A DNA stretch of 64,000 nt from Paraburkholderia bryophila (GCF_003269035.1 NZ_QLTK01000004.1:124001-188000), one strand, 5' to 3'. Shown: positions 37,101 to 46,866, numbered from the stretch's first letter. The notes: generated from the letters alone by a model not told the origin. Translations and numbers: made by a program.

Positions 37101-37484
37101 TTACTTCTTCTGCACCAGATCGCCGTTCAGCGATTCGACATAAGCGGCGATGTCTTTCATATCGCCTTGCGACAAGCTCTGCACCTGCGCCTGCATGATC
37201 GCGTTGTTGCGACCGAGATGCGGGTTGCCGTTGCCCATCTGGTATTGGCGCAGCGCCCAGTAAATGTAATCGGCGTGCTGACCGGCGAGCTTCGGATACT
37301 CCGGGCTCACCGGCTTGTTCAGGTTGACACCATGGCACGCCGCGCAGTTGTGGGCGTCGGCCAGCACCTTGCCGTTGCCGGCGTCGGCGGCATGCGCGAC
37401 GTTCGCTGCAACCAGACCGATTACTGCCGCCGACGCGCATGCAGCCTTGAACACCGTGTGGAGTGCCTGTTGTGGCTTATTCAT
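37101..37484 (-). CDS. Periplasmic class I cytochrome c
   Basis: This 127-residue protein has a signal peptide ending near AHA-AD (residue 33) and a single haem motif CAACH at Cys47-Cys50-His51. PEYPKLAGQHADYIYWALRQYQMG follows, with a likely axial Met. Size and motifs resemble c4/c553-type electron carriers, which shuttle electrons to terminal oxidases or reductases in the periplasm. It is the second gene of a leftward pair; the first cytochrome starts at 37911 and the gap is 58 bases. Partner complex unknown. Confidence 0.88.
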   Translation of the reverse strand: MNKPQQALHTVFKAACASAAVIGLVAANVAHAADAGNGKVLADAHNCAACHGVNLNKPVSPEYPKLAGQHADYIYWALRQYQMGNGNPHLGRNNAIMQAQVQSLSQGDMKDIAAYVESLNGDLVQKK

Positions 37485-37542
37485 GAATTCTCCTATCCCG
37501 CGAATTGATTAACCGGGTGACTGGGCGGACAACCGCGGCCGA

Positions 37543-37911
37543 TCACTTGTCGGGATTGCTTTTCGAAGAGGAATTTTGCGCTGCGTAGTAAGCGGCGATG
37601 TCGGCGATGTCCTGATCGGACAGCGACGTGGTGATCGCATGCATGGTTTCGAAGTGGCGGTCGCCCTTCTTGTAACCGTGCATGGCGTTTTCGAGGTACT
37701 GCTGATTCTGGCCGCCCAGCATGGGCACCCGGTACACCTCAGGGTAAGCCGTACGGTATTCGGGAATGCCGTGGCAGCCGATACACATTGCGACCTTGCC
37801 CTGGCCCGCCTTGGCGTTGCCTACGACATCCGCTGCCTGCACACTGGCCGCGTAGCCCGCGAGCACCGACAGCGCTGCGATCACGACGTGTTTGCCGACG
37901 AATTTATTCAT
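37543..37911 (-). CDS. Periplasmic class I cytochrome c (first of the pair)
   Basis: This 122-residue protein has a signal peptide (MNKFVGKHVVIAALSVLAGY, cleaved near VQA-AD) and haem motif CIGCH at Cys43-Cys46-His47. YPEVYRVPMLGGQNQQYLENAMHGY and SLSDQDIADIAAYYA follow, typical of cytochrome c553/c4 halves. Together with the downstream cytochrome it is a split version of a di-haem c4-like layout. I choose MNKFV at 37911 because the signal peptide begins there; 12 extra upstream codons are possible. The pair lies back to back with moxR. Confidence 0.88.
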   Translation of the reverse strand: MNKFVGKHVVIAALSVLAGYAASVQAADVVGNAKAGQGKVAMCIGCHGIPEYRTAYPEVYRVPMLGGQNQQYLENAMHGYKKGDRHFETMHAITTSLSDQDIADIAAYYAAQNSSSKSNPDK

Positions 37912-38232
37912 AGCATGTAACCTGGCATGAGGGGAACGGGCGCCCAAAAAGGCAACGGCCCGCGCCGTTCTTCTTATAGGGTAGCCACGCAGGCCAAAAA
38001 AATCGGGCTAATTGTACCGCGACGCTGCGCGAAACGTCCACCGAGCGGGGTGGGCAGCCCCGGCGACCCGCCTACCGGGCCTACCGGGCGAGCGTTTCGG
38101 GCCAGTCTCCCGCACCTGACAGACACCGGCCCCGGCGTGCGGCAACGCGGGTCACACCTTACGCGAGCCCGTTTCAGGCCAACAGGCCTTCTGACTTATA
38201 CTGGGTTTTTTCCCAAAAAAGAGCATCTCGCC
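37912..38232. other. Divergent cytochrome/moxR promoter region
   Basis: The 321 bases contain no supported gene. A perfect 9-base tandem duplication CTACCGGGC lies at 38072-38089. A TATACT -10-like hexamer (38197-38202) sits 31 bases before moxR, followed by GGGTTTTTTCCC. No convincing -35 partner is seen. Confidence 0.4.
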
Positions 38233-39075
38233 ATGCGTTTCGAAGGCTCATCGCAGTACGTCGCCACCGACGACCTCAAGCTCGCGGTCAACGCCGCGAT
38301 GACGCTGAAGCGCCCGCTGCTCATCAAGGGCGAACCCGGCACCGGCAAGACCATGCTCGCGGAAGAAGTCGCCGCCGCGCTCGGTATGCCGTTGCTGCAG
38401 TGGCATATCAAGTCCACCACCAAGGCCCAGCAAGGGCTCTACGAGTACGACGCGGTGTCGCGCCTGCGCGATTCGCAGCTCGGCGACGAACGCGTCAAGG
38501 ACATCCGCAATTACATCGTGAAGGGCGTGCTGTGGCAGGCCTTCGAGGCGGACGAGCAGACCGTGCTGCTGATCGACGAGATCGACAAGGCCGACATCGA
38601 GTTTCCGAACGATCTGCTGCGCGAACTCGACCGCATGGAGTTCTACGTGTACGAGACGCACGAGTTGATCCGCGCGAAACATCGCCCGCTCGTGATCATC
38701 ACGTCGAACAACGAGAAGGAATTGCCCGACGCGTTTCTGCGCCGCTGCTTTTTCCACTACATCAAATTTCCCGATCCGGTCACGATGCAGCAGATCGTCG
38801 AGGTGCACTACCCCGGCATCAAGAAAGAACTGCTGGCCGCGGCCATGCAGAGCTTTTTCGAACTGCGCAATGTCGCCGGCCTGAAGAAGAAGCCGTCCAC
38901 CTCGGAACTGCTCGACTGGCTCAAGCTGCTGCTCGCCGAAGACATTCCGCCCGAAGCGCTGCGCTCGACCGACCAGAAGCAGATCATCCCGCCGCTGCAC
39001 GGCGCGCTGCTGAAGAACGAACAGGACGTGAGCCTGTTCGAACGGCTGATCTTCATGAACCGCAATAACCGTTAA
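38233..39075 (+). CDS. MoxR-family AAA+ ATPase
   Basis: This 280-residue AAA+ protein has Walker A GEPGTGKT at 33-40, Walker B VLLIDEIDKAD at 111-121, sensor 1 VIITSNNEK and an arginine-finger region DAFLRRCFF. MoxR ATPases work with VWA proteins as chaperones that insert cofactors into, or activate, metalloenzymes such as methanol or CO dehydrogenase. The partner VWA gene follows 102 bases downstream. The two divergent cytochromes suggest a redox enzyme client. ATG at 38233 matches the short N-terminus typical of the CoxD/MoxR group. The exact client is not encoded nearby. Confidence 0.92.
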   Translation: MRFEGSSQYVATDDLKLAVNAAMTLKRPLLIKGEPGTGKTMLAEEVAAALGMPLLQWHIKSTTKAQQGLYEYDAVSRLRDSQLGDERVKDIRNYIVKGVLWQAFEADEQTVLLIDEIDKADIEFPNDLLRELDRMEFYVYETHELIRAKHRPLVIITSNNEKELPDAFLRRCFFHYIKFPDPVTMQQIVEVHYPGIKKELLAAAMQSFFELRNVAGLKKKPSTSELLDWLKLLLAEDIPPEALRSTDQKQIIPPLHGALLKNEQDVSLFERLIFMNRNNR

Positions 39076-39177
39076 TCGCCGTCCGGCGCGTGCACGAGCC
39101 GGCGCCGCACAGGCGCCGACACAACGCCGCCCGTCGCCGACGAGCCCGTCACACCGACCACCCGCCGAGGACCCAGC

Positions 39178-40353
39178 ATGCTGATCGACTTCTTCTACTC
39201 GCTGCGCGCCGCCAGGCTGCCGGTGTCGGTGAAGGAATATCTGACACTGCTCGAGGCGCTCAAGGCCAACGTGATCGCGCCGTCGCTCGACGAGTTTTAC
39301 TACCTCTCACGCATCACGCTGGTCAAGGACGAGCAGTATTTCGACAAGTTCGACCAGGCGTTCGGCGCCTATTTCAACGGCGTCGCGAAAGCGTCCGAAC
39401 TGGCCTTCGACGTCCCGCTCGACTGGCTGAAGAAGAAGCTGCAACGCGATCTGTCGCCGGAGGAAAAAGCGCAGATCGAAGCCATGGGCGGCCTCGACAA
39501 GCTGATGGAGCGCCTCAAGGAACTGTTCGACGAGCAGAAAGAGCGCCACGAAGGCGGCAGCAAGTGGATCGGCACGGGCGGCACCTCGCCGTTCGGCAAC
39601 GGCGGCTATAACCCGGAAGGCGTGCGGATCGGCGGCGACGCGGCGGGCAACCGCACCGCGGTCAAAGTGTGGGAATCGCGCGCTTATCGCGACTACGACG
39701 ACCAGGTCGAGATCGGCACCCGCAATATCAAGGTCGCGCTGCGCCGTCTGCGCCGCTTCGCGCGCGAAGGCGCCGCCGAGGAACTCGACCTGCCCGACAC
39801 GATTCGCAGCACCGCCGCGAACGCCGGCTGGCTCGACCTGAAGATGGTCCCGGAGCGGCACAACAAGGTGAAGGTGCTGATGCTGCTCGACGTGGGCGGC
39901 TCGATGGACGACCACATCAAGCGCGTCGAGGAACTGTTCTCGGCCGCCAAGGCCGAGTTCAAGCACCTCGAGTTCTACTACTTCCACAACTGTGTGTACG
40001 ATTTCCTGTGGAAGAACAACCGCCGCCGCCACGCCGAACGCATGCCGACGTGGGACGTGCTGCACAAATTCACGCCCGACTACAAGCTGATCTTCGTCGG
40101 CGACGCAACCATGAGCCCGTACGAAGTGCTGCAGCCGGGCGGCTCGGTCGAATACAACAATCCCGAGGCCGGCGCGGTCTGGCTACGGCGACTCGCCGAC
40201 CACTTCCCGCATCACGCGTGGCTCAATCCCGAACCGGAAGGGCTCTGGGCGTATCGCCAGTCGGTCAGCGCGATCCGCGAGGTGCTCGGTCACCGCATGT
40301 ATCCGCTCACGCTCGCCGGGTTGGAGACCGCCATGCGTGCGCTGAGCAAATAA
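39178..40353 (+). CDS. VWA-domain CoxE-like protein, MoxR partner
   Basis: This 391-residue protein has an N-terminal helical part (about 1-190) and a VWA domain beginning NKVKVLMLLDVGGSMD. The MIDAS motif is DVGGS at Asp238, with Gly instead of the first Ser of DxSxS. The last segment (WLNPEPEGLWAYRQS) is conserved in the CoxE family. CoxE-type proteins act with MoxR/CoxD ATPases to mature metalloenzymes. I believe homologues in this subgroup share the altered MIDAS, but that should be checked by alignment. It is cotranscribed with moxR and followed by benE. Confidence 0.88.
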   Translation: MLIDFFYSLRAARLPVSVKEYLTLLEALKANVIAPSLDEFYYLSRITLVKDEQYFDKFDQAFGAYFNGVAKASELAFDVPLDWLKKKLQRDLSPEEKAQIEAMGGLDKLMERLKELFDEQKERHEGGSKWIGTGGTSPFGNGGYNPEGVRIGGDAAGNRTAVKVWESRAYRDYDDQVEIGTRNIKVALRRLRRFAREGAAEELDLPDTIRSTAANAGWLDLKMVPERHNKVKVLMLLDVGGSMDDHIKRVEELFSAAKAEFKHLEFYYFHNCVYDFLWKNNRRRHAERMPTWDVLHKFTPDYKLIFVGDATMSPYEVLQPGGSVEYNNPEAGAVWLRRLADHFPHHAWLNPEPEGLWAYRQSVSAIREVLGHRMYPLTLAGLETAMRALSK

Positions 40354-40409
40354 ATCCGTTCGTGCTTTATCTTCACCTGCTTCACCTTCAACTATAAGAA
40401 AGCTGCCGC

Positions 40410-41630
40410 ATGCGTCCGTCTGCCTCCCCCGATGTGTCCCCGTCCGCCATGCCGCCGGGACGTTCCAACCCGTTCGCCGACACCTCGCTGTCCACCATCG
40501 TCGCCGGTTTCGTCGCGATGATGACCGGCTATACCAGCTCGCTCGTGCTGATGTTCCAGGCGGGTCAGGCCGCGCATCTGAGCGATGCGCAGATTTCGTC
40601 GTGGATCTGGGCGCTGTCGATCGGCATGGCCGTCTGCACGATCGGCCTGTCGCTGCGCTTTCGCGCGCCGATCGTGATCGCCTGGTCCACGCCCGGCGCG
40701 GCGCTGCTGGTGTCGTCGCTGCCGCATGTGGCGTATCCCGAGGCGATCGGCGCGTTTATCGTCTGCGCGGTGCTGCTGACAGTGGTCGGTCTGACCGGCT
40801 GGTTCGACACGCTGATGAAAAAAATCCCGGCCGGTATCGCCTCGGCTTTGCTGGCGGGGATTCTGTTCGAGATCGGCATTGAAATTTTTCGCGCCGCGCA
40901 ATTTCAGACCGCGCTCGTGCTGACCATGTTCTTCACCTATCTGATCGTCAAACGGCTGGCTCCGCGCTATGCGATCGTGACGACGCTGATCGTCGGCACG
41001 GCGGCCGCCGGCGGCCTCGGTCTGCTCGATTTCAGCCGCTTTCACGTGGCGCTCGCGCATCCGGTGTTCACGATGCCGGCGTTTTCGCTCGCGGCCAGCG
41101 TCAGCATCGGCATTCCGCTGTTCGTCGTCGCGATGGCGTCGCAGAACGTGCCGGGCATCGCCGTGCTGCGCGCGGACGGCTACAGCACGCCGTCGGCGCC
41201 GCTGATTTCGACGACCGGCCTCGCCTCGCTGCTGCTCGCGCCGTTCGGTTCGCACGGCATCAATCTTGCGGCGATCACGGCGGCGATCTGCACCGGCCCC
41301 GAGGCGCACGAAAACCGCGACAAGCGCTACACCGCGGCGGTCTGGTGCGGCATTTTCTATCTGATCGCCGGGGTGTTCGGCGCGACCATCGCCGCGCTGT
41401 TCGCGGCACTGCCGAAGGCGCTGGTGGTGTCCGTCGCGGCGCTGGCGCTGTTCGGCTCGATCATGAGCGGCCTCGCCAATGCGATGCAGGACGTCAGGCA
41501 GCGCGAAGCGGCGCTGGTAACGTTCATGGTGACGGCCTCCGGGCTGACCCTGCTGTCGATCGGCTCGGCGTTCTGGGGGCTGGTGGCGGGCGTGGTGACC
41601 CAGGTGGTGCTGAACGCGCGGCGTGCCTGA
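40410..41630 (+). CDS. Benzoate/H+ symporter family protein (BenE-like)
   Basis: This 406-residue membrane protein has about twelve hydrophobic segments, beginning LSTIVAGFVAMMTGYTSSLVLMF. The family signatures are FRAPIVIAWSTPGAALL and GSHGINLAAITAAICTGPEAH, the latter the hallmark of BenE. It should import benzoate or a related aromatic acid with protons across the inner membrane. No benzoate-catabolic gene is adjacent, so the substrate is uncertain. It is 56 bases after the VWA gene and may be transcribed by readthrough. Confidence 0.88.
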   Translation: MRPSASPDVSPSAMPPGRSNPFADTSLSTIVAGFVAMMTGYTSSLVLMFQAGQAAHLSDAQISSWIWALSIGMAVCTIGLSLRFRAPIVIAWSTPGAALLVSSLPHVAYPEAIGAFIVCAVLLTVVGLTGWFDTLMKKIPAGIASALLAGILFEIGIEIFRAAQFQTALVLTMFFTYLIVKRLAPRYAIVTTLIVGTAAAGGLGLLDFSRFHVALAHPVFTMPAFSLAASVSIGIPLFVVAMASQNVPGIAVLRADGYSTPSAPLISTTGLASLLLAPFGSHGINLAAITAAICTGPEAHENRDKRYTAAVWCGIFYLIAGVFGATIAALFAALPKALVVSVAALALFGSIMSGLANAMQDVRQREAALVTFMVTASGLTLLSIGSAFWGLVAGVVTQVVLNARRA

Positions 41631-41870
41631 GCGCCCGCCATCCCTCGAAATCATGGTGAACGGATTGCTCTGGGCAAGTGTCAACCCTGCATCAGGCGAT
41701 CCGCCATAGAATAGAAGCATCCGGCAGCGCTTTCCGTCAAAATGCCCGGGCACCATGACGGGCAGCGCTGCAGCGTGACCCGCGGCCGCCGGCACTGGTG
41801 AATCCGATCAGTCCGGCGGCGATCTCATTTCTCCTGAACCACGGCGCGCATGCGCCCTGAAGGCTCGAAC

Positions 41871-42824
41871 ATGACAACCGCACTCGACCAACTCAAGCAA
41901 TACACCACCGTCGTCGCCGATACCGGCGACTTCCAGCAGCTTGCCCAGTACAAGCCGCAGGACGCGACCACCAACCCGTCGCTGATTCTGAAGGCTGTTC
42001 AGAAAGACGACTACAAGCCGCTGCTCGAAAAGACCGTGAAGGCGCACGCGTCGAAGCCGGTCGGCGCGATCATCGACCAGTTGCTGATCGCGTTCGGCAC
42101 CGAAATCCTCAAGATCATTCCGGGCCGCGTGTCGACCGAAGTCGATGCACGCCTGTCGTTCGACACCGAAGCGTCGATCGCCAAGGGCCGCGAGTTGATC
42201 GCGCTCTACCAGGATCACGGCATTGGCCGCGAACGCGTGCTGATCAAGCTCGCGTCCACGTGGGAAGGCATCCGTGCGGCCGAAGTGCTGCAGAAGGAAG
42301 GCATCCACTGCAACATGACTCTGCTGTTCTCGCTCGCACAGGCCGCGGCGTGCGCCGAAGCGGGCGCGCAACTGATTTCGCCGTTCGTCGGCCGTATTTA
42401 CGACTGGTACAAGAAGAACGCCGGCAGCGCGTGGGACGAAGCGAAAGACGGCGGCGCCAACGATCCGGGCGTCAAGTCGGTGCGCCGCATCTACGCGTAC
42501 TACAAGAAGTTCGGCTACAAGACCGAGGTGATGGGCGCGAGCTTCCGCACCCCGGGTCAGGTTCTGGAACTGGCCGGCTGCGATCTGCTGACCATCAGCC
42601 CGGATCTGCTGCAAAAGCTGCAGGAAAGCACCGAGAAGGTCGAACGCAAGCTGTCGCCGGATGTCTCGCAGGGCGCGGATATCGAACGCGTGCCGGTGGA
42701 CGAATCGTCGTTCCGTTTCCTCGTCAACGACGAAGCCATGGCGACCGAAAAGCTCGCCGAAGGCATCCGCGCGTTCGCGGCGGACGCGGTCAAGCTGGAA
42801 AAGCTGATCGAAGCGCTGCGTTGA
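41871..42824 (+). CDS. tal: Transaldolase
   Basis: This 317-residue (beta/alpha)8 enzyme of the non-oxidative pentose phosphate pathway transfers dihydroxyacetone from sedoheptulose 7-phosphate to glyceraldehyde 3-phosphate. The transaldolase signature DATTNPSL and the Schiff-base lysine Lys126 in [12 protein letters not shown] are present, as is the C-terminal [12 protein letters not shown]. Length matches TalB-type enzymes. The start at ATG 41871 corresponds to the family N-terminus ([12 protein letters not shown]). A strong terminator follows at 42890-42927. Confidence 0.97.
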   Translation: MTTALDQLKQYTTVVADTGDFQQLAQYKPQDATTNPSLILKAVQKDDYKPLLEKTVKAHASKPVGAIIDQLLIAFGTEILKIIPGRVSTEVDARLSFDTEASIAKGRELIALYQDHGIGRERVLIKLASTWEGIRAAEVLQKEGIHCNMTLLFSLAQAAACAEAGAQLISPFVGRIYDWYKKNAGSAWDEAKDGGANDPGVKSVRRIYAYYKKFGYKTEVMGASFRTPGQVLELAGCDLLTISPDLLQKLQESTEKVERKLSPDVSQGADIERVPVDESSFRFLVNDEAMATEKLAEGIRAFAADAVKLEKLIEALR

Positions 42825-42889
42825 TTGCAGTCGGCGGTGGGATTGGCGGCGGCGCAGTAAGTCGCCGCGCTTGACGCGAAGTTTGTTCT

Positions 42890-42927
42890 GCAAACGGCCC
42901 CGGACCTGACGGTTCGGGGCCGTTTGC
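42890..42927 (+). terminator. Terminator after tal
   Basis: A 17-bp stem with one G-U wobble (42890-42906 with 42911-42927) closes a TGAC loop, 65 bases past the tal stop. The following bases (CGTTT) give only a short T-run, but the stem is very stable. Confidence 0.85.
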
Positions 42928-43069
42928 CGTTTACAGCAGCCCGCTCCGCCCTACGACATAAAGTCACGATCCCGCCGCAACGGACGACTACAATTTTCAC
43001 CACGTCCGTCCTTCGTGGCCGTTTACCGAGGGTCGCCGGCGCCTGCTGTTCCTACTTCAGGAGACGATC

Positions 43070-43480
43070 ATGTCCGTTCAGCCTTACGTGTTTTTCAACG
43101 GCCGTTGCGAAGAAGCGCTCGACTATTACACCGAGAAACTCGGCGCCGAAGTGCTGCTCAAGATGCGCTACAAAGACGCGCCGCCCGACCCGCACAACCC
43201 GCCGCGCGCCGGCCTGGAAGAAAAAATCATGCACGTGTCGATCAAGATGGGTTCGACCGTCTGGATGGCTTCGGACGGTCATTGCGATCCCGCCGCCAAA
43301 ATGGAAGGCTTCGCGCTGTCTCTTACCGCCGAACCCGCCGTCGCCGAACACTACTTCAACGCGCTCGCCGACGGCGGCCAGGTGACGCTGCCGTTTCAAC
43401 CGACCTTCTGGAGCAAGGGCTTCGGCATGGTGCTGGACCGCTTCGGTCTGATGTGGATGGTGACGTTACCGGAAGACTGA
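43070..43480 (+). CDS. PhnB-like VOC family protein
   Basis: This 136-residue protein begins MSVQPYVFFNGRCEEALDYY and contains IMHVSIKMGSTVWMASDGHC and FWSKGFGMVLDRFGLMWMV, the usual strands of the PhnB/3-demethylubiquinone-9 methyltransferase-like subgroup of the vicinal oxygen chelate fold. Such proteins are small dimeric metalloenzymes or binding proteins; reactions are mostly unknown. It stands alone downstream of the tal terminator, converging with the FUSC gene. Confidence 0.88.
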   Translation: MSVQPYVFFNGRCEEALDYYTEKLGAEVLLKMRYKDAPPDPHNPPRAGLEEKIMHVSIKMGSTVWMASDGHCDPAAKMEGFALSLTAEPAVAEHYFNALADGGQVTLPFQPTFWSKGFGMVLDRFGLMWMVTLPED

Positions 43481-43510
43481 ACACGCCGTCGCCCCATGCC
43501 GCAGACGCGG

Positions 43511-44635
43511 CTAAACCTTCAGCAAGGTCCGCGAATGCCGTTCGATATTCCAGTTCGGCTCGGTTTCCAGCAATAGCTCGCGCAGCCGGTCCACCTGTTC
43601 GGCGAGCCGCTGACCGAGCCAGTACGGCCCCTGCAGATCGGCCGGCAATTTGAGCGCCGCGTCGCCATGCGCCTGCGCGAGCGGCGACGCGGCCGGAATG
43701 CCAAAATGCGTCGCCCGGCCGAAGCGCAAACCGCGCGATATCGCCAGCAGAATCGCCCGCACGGCGCGCACTTCGGCGCCGCACTGCGCACCATACGCGG
43801 CGCGTGCCATCGCGTCGGCGTGCATCAGCGGACCGGTGGCGAGCAGTTCGAGCGAACTGAGCACCGAACGGTGCAACCGCTGGATCTCCTCGAGTCTGGA
43901 CTGCGGCACGTCGATCTCTTTTGCGACCGAGGGCATCAGCGCGCGCAACTGCACCAGCCGCTTGTTGATCGCCAGAAAGTGCTGGACCTGTTCTTCCTCG
44001 CTGATCGTCTCGCCATCGATCAGCCGCGTGTAGATGCGCGCGCATTCGCGCAGATTGGCCGCGATGCCGTAGCGCCACGAATAGGTGGCATGCAGCGGCA
44101 GCGCGAACGAAAACGCCAGCGCGATCACAATGCCGATCAGCACGTTCAGCGTGCGCCACAGCCCGACGTCGATCAGGTTGTCGCCATGCCCGGCGACGAT
44201 GCACATCGTAATCGCCGTCAACAGCCCGATGTACCCGGACGAGCCGATCGCGAACCACGCGCAGATCGCCGCGACGATCGACATCAGCACATAGGTCAAC
44301 GGCAGCGAGCCGGTGAAATTCTGCACCAGGATCAGCGCGAGTCCGATGGTCGCGCCGAGCAGCGTGCCGGCCGCGCGCTCGGCGGCTTTCTTGCGGATAT
44401 TGCCGTGATGCTGCAAGCCGCCGATCACCACCAGCAACGTCACCGACGACCAGATGCCATGCGGAATGTCGATACCGGTGGTCGCGAGAATCGACACCAG
44501 CATCGCCAGGCCAACGCGCAGGCTATGCAGCACCTTCGCGTGGCGATAGCGGTAATACGGCGAGGTGATCGCGCGCACCATCCGGCTGAGCGCCGAGCGG
44601 CGGGGAATCACGGTGTGGGAATCGGCAGAGGCCAT
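43511..44635 (-). CDS. FUSC-family inner-membrane protein (fusaric acid resistance-like)
   Basis: This protein of about 374 residues has six to seven membrane helices in the N-terminal half (VGLAMLVSILATT, SSVTLLVVIGGLQH, RAAGTLLGATIGLALI and onward). A cytoplasmic helical domain with VLSSLELLATGP and a WLGQRLAEQVDRLRELL ending follow. The layout matches half-size FUSC/YccS-like proteins linked to aromatic acid efflux. Start is uncertain: ATG 44635 lacks a Shine-Dalgarno, while GTG 44662 has a GGA-containing site about five bases upstream. I keep the ATG. No membrane-fusion partner gene is adjacent. Confidence 0.82.
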   Translation of the reverse strand: MASADSHTVIPRRSALSRMVRAITSPYYRYRHAKVLHSLRVGLAMLVSILATTGIDIPHGIWSSVTLLVVIGGLQHHGNIRKKAAERAAGTLLGATIGLALILVQNFTGSLPLTYVLMSIVAAICAWFAIGSSGYIGLLTAITMCIVAGHGDNLIDVGLWRTLNVLIGIVIALAFSFALPLHATYSWRYGIAANLRECARIYTRLIDGETISEEEQVQHFLAINKRLVQLRALMPSVAKEIDVPQSRLEEIQRLHRSVLSSLELLATGPLMHADAMARAAYGAQCGAEVRAVRAILLAISRGLRFGRATHFGIPAASPLAQAHGDAALKLPADLQGPYWLGQRLAEQVDRLRELLLETEPNWNIERHSRTLLKV

Positions 44636-44776
44636 GGCGGCGCGGCGAAGCCTTCGAAACACAGTTCCGCTATCGTGCCCTGAACTGTCCTATAAAGACA
44701 GACGCCCGCGAACTTTCGTCCGCGGGCGCCGTTATTTTTCATGCTGCGATGCTGCGATGGAACCAGTCAGACGCGG

Positions 44777-46327
44777 TTAGCCCTCGACCGCATCCAGATA
44801 GTCTTCCGGACGCGTGCGATCCTCCGCGCGCTGCATGCCGAACGCACGCACCAGCAGGCTGACCACCACCGACACCACCAGGTTCACGATCAGCGACCAC
44901 ACCGCCGCGTAGCCCGGAATCGCCAGACCGAACAGGTGGATCGTGAAGATCGAGCCCGCCAGCTTCAGCGAAATCGCCATCCACGTGCCGGTTGCAATCC
45001 CCACCGCCCAACCGGCCAGCAGGCCGCGATAGTCGAGCACGCGCGTGTACAGACCGAGCACGATCGCCGGCAGCGTCTGGATGATCCAGATCCCGCCGAG
45101 CAGTTGCAACTGGATCGCGTACGTGAGCGGCAGACCGAGAATGAACGCGACCGCGCCGACCTTCACGATCAGCGAGACCAGCTTCGCGACATTGGTCTCC
45201 TGCTCGTGCGACATGTTGCGGTTCACGAACTCCTTATGGATGTTGCGCGTGTACAGATTGGCCGCCGCGATCGACATGATCGCCGCCGGCACCAGCGCGC
45301 CGATCCCGATCGCCGCGAACGCCACGCCGACGAACCACGACGGGAAGAAGTGCAGGAACAGCGCCGGCACCGCGAAGTTCGGGCCGAACGCCTTGAAGTA
45401 CGGCGCGAATTCCGGCATGTCCTTCACGCCCGAGGCCAACGCCATGAAGCCGAGCAGCGCGAGCAGGCCAAGTACCAGCGAATAAGCCGGCAGCATCGCC
45501 ATGTTGCGGCGGATCGTGTTACCCGACTTCGACGACAGCACCGCGGTGATCGAGTGCGGATACAGGAACAGCGCGAGCGCCGAGCCCACCGCCAGTGTGG
45601 CGTACGCGCTGTAGCCGTTCAGGCTCGACACGTCCGGCGCCTTCAGCAGCAGCTTGGCCGGCGGCACGATGCTGAAGATATGCCCGAAGCCGCCCAGTTG
45701 CGGCGGAATCACGATGATCGCGGCAAAGATCACGATGTAGATCAGGACGTCCTTCACCACCGCGATCATGGCCGGCGCGCGCAGGCCCGAGGTGTACGTG
45801 TAGGCCGCCAGAATCGCGAACGCGATGATCAGCGGCAGATCGCCGACGAAGCCCTTGGTGTCGAAACCGAGCGCGCCGATCACCACTTCGATACCGACCA
45901 GTTGCAGCGCGATATACGGCATGGTCGCGACGATACCGGTCACGGCGATCGCGAGGGCGAGCATGCGGCTGCCGTAGCGTGCCGACACGAAGTCCGCCGA
46001 TGTCACGTAGCCCTGACGTTTGGCGATGCTCCACAGTTTCGGGAACACCACGAACGCGAACGGATAGATCAGGATCGTGTAAGGCAGCGCGAAGAAACCG
46101 GTTGCGCCCGCACCGAACACCAGCGCCGGCACGGCGATGAAGGTGTACGCGGTGTACAGGTCGCCGCCCAGCAGGAACCAGGTGACGATGGTGCCGAAGC
46201 GCCGGCCGCCGAGGCCCCACTCTTCCAGATGGGCGAGATCGCCGCGCCGCCAGTGGGCCGCGACAAAGCCGAGAATCGTGACGCCGATGAAAAACAGCAC
46301 GAAAACGAAGGTTGCAGTGGCGTTCAT
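44777..46327 (-). CDS. Sodium:solute symporter, MctP-like monocarboxylate transporter
   Basis: This 516-residue SSS-family transporter has about thirteen membrane helices. The start is MNATATFVFVLFFIGVTILGF. The LeuT-fold core includes SAYATLAVGSALALFLYPHSITAVLSSKS and IGIGALVPAAIMSIAAANL. MctP in rhizobia imports lactate, pyruvate and alanine. The ATG overlaps the TAA of the upstream DUF3311 gene (TAATG), so translation is coupled. That DUF3311-SSS arrangement is common for MctP-type systems. Substrate is inferred from similarity only. Confidence 0.85.
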   Translation of the reverse strand: MNATATFVFVLFFIGVTILGFVAAHWRRGDLAHLEEWGLGGRRFGTIVTWFLLGGDLYTAYTFIAVPALVFGAGATGFFALPYTILIYPFAFVVFPKLWSIAKRQGYVTSADFVSARYGSRMLALAIAVTGIVATMPYIALQLVGIEVVIGALGFDTKGFVGDLPLIIAFAILAAYTYTSGLRAPAMIAVVKDVLIYIVIFAAIIVIPPQLGGFGHIFSIVPPAKLLLKAPDVSSLNGYSAYATLAVGSALALFLYPHSITAVLSSKSGNTIRRNMAMLPAYSLVLGLLALLGFMALASGVKDMPEFAPYFKAFGPNFAVPALFLHFFPSWFVGVAFAAIGIGALVPAAIMSIAAANLYTRNIHKEFVNRNMSHEQETNVAKLVSLIVKVGAVAFILGLPLTYAIQLQLLGGIWIIQTLPAIVLGLYTRVLDYRGLLAGWAVGIATGTWMAISLKLAGSIFTIHLFGLAIPGYAAVWSLIVNLVVSVVVSLLVRAFGMQRAEDRTRPEDYLDAVEG

Positions 46328-46566
46328 TAGCGTGCGCCCCCTTGCGGACCGCTCGTGGAGCGCGTCTTGGTCTTGAAGTACACGAGCGCCGTGATAACGG
46401 CGCTGATCAGCACCCACAGGAGCTGATACCAGTAGAAGAACGGAAAATCGAACAGTTGCGGTTCGACCTTGTTGTATGACGGCACCCAGATCATCGCGAT
46501 CCAGGGCAACAGCAGCAACCAGAGCCAGTGCTTGCTGGCCTTGTTCGCGTCGGCGTCGTGAGCCAT
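46327..46566 (-). CDS. DUF3311 small membrane protein
   Basis: This 79-residue protein has two predicted membrane helices (HWLWLLLLPWIAMIWVP and YQLLWVLISAVITALVYF) separated by the DUF3311 segment YNKVEPQLFDFPFFYWYQ. It is typically encoded just before SSS-family monocarboxylate symporters and probably assists the transporter. The stop codon overlaps the symporter ATG by one base, which suggests fixed stoichiometry. It is likely the first gene of the operon. Confidence 0.92.
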   Translation of the reverse strand: MAHDADANKASKHWLWLLLLPWIAMIWVPSYNKVEPQLFDFPFFYWYQLLWVLISAVITALVYFKTKTRSTSGPQGGAR

Positions 46567-46866
46567 GACGTCTCCTCTTCCCTATTATTGAAATGTTGTT
46601 GGCCCGTGTTTGACGGGTGGTGGATCCCGTCGCGGATAGCCACGGGCGCCCCGAAAGCTTCGAAAGAGTATAGGAGCCGCGAACGTGCGGTCAAGCAGGG
46701 ACGACCCGAGGCGCGGGCGTGCTGCTGGGGCGCGCGCAGCGGCGGTTTAGCGGAAACGAGGGGGTACTGCGGACTGCGGACTGCCGAACCGTCGCATGCA
46801 CGCAACGGGTGGGCGCGAAGCCCTGGGGAAGTCGAACCGGCCTCGGCCGGCCCGACCCTTACAGCA
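46567..46866. other. Intergenic region upstream of DUF3311
   Basis: The 300 bases between the DUF3311 start and the spermidine-synthase-like stop carry no supported gene. They should contain the symporter operon's promoter. No clear -35/-10 pair or strong hairpin is apparent. Confidence 0.35.
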
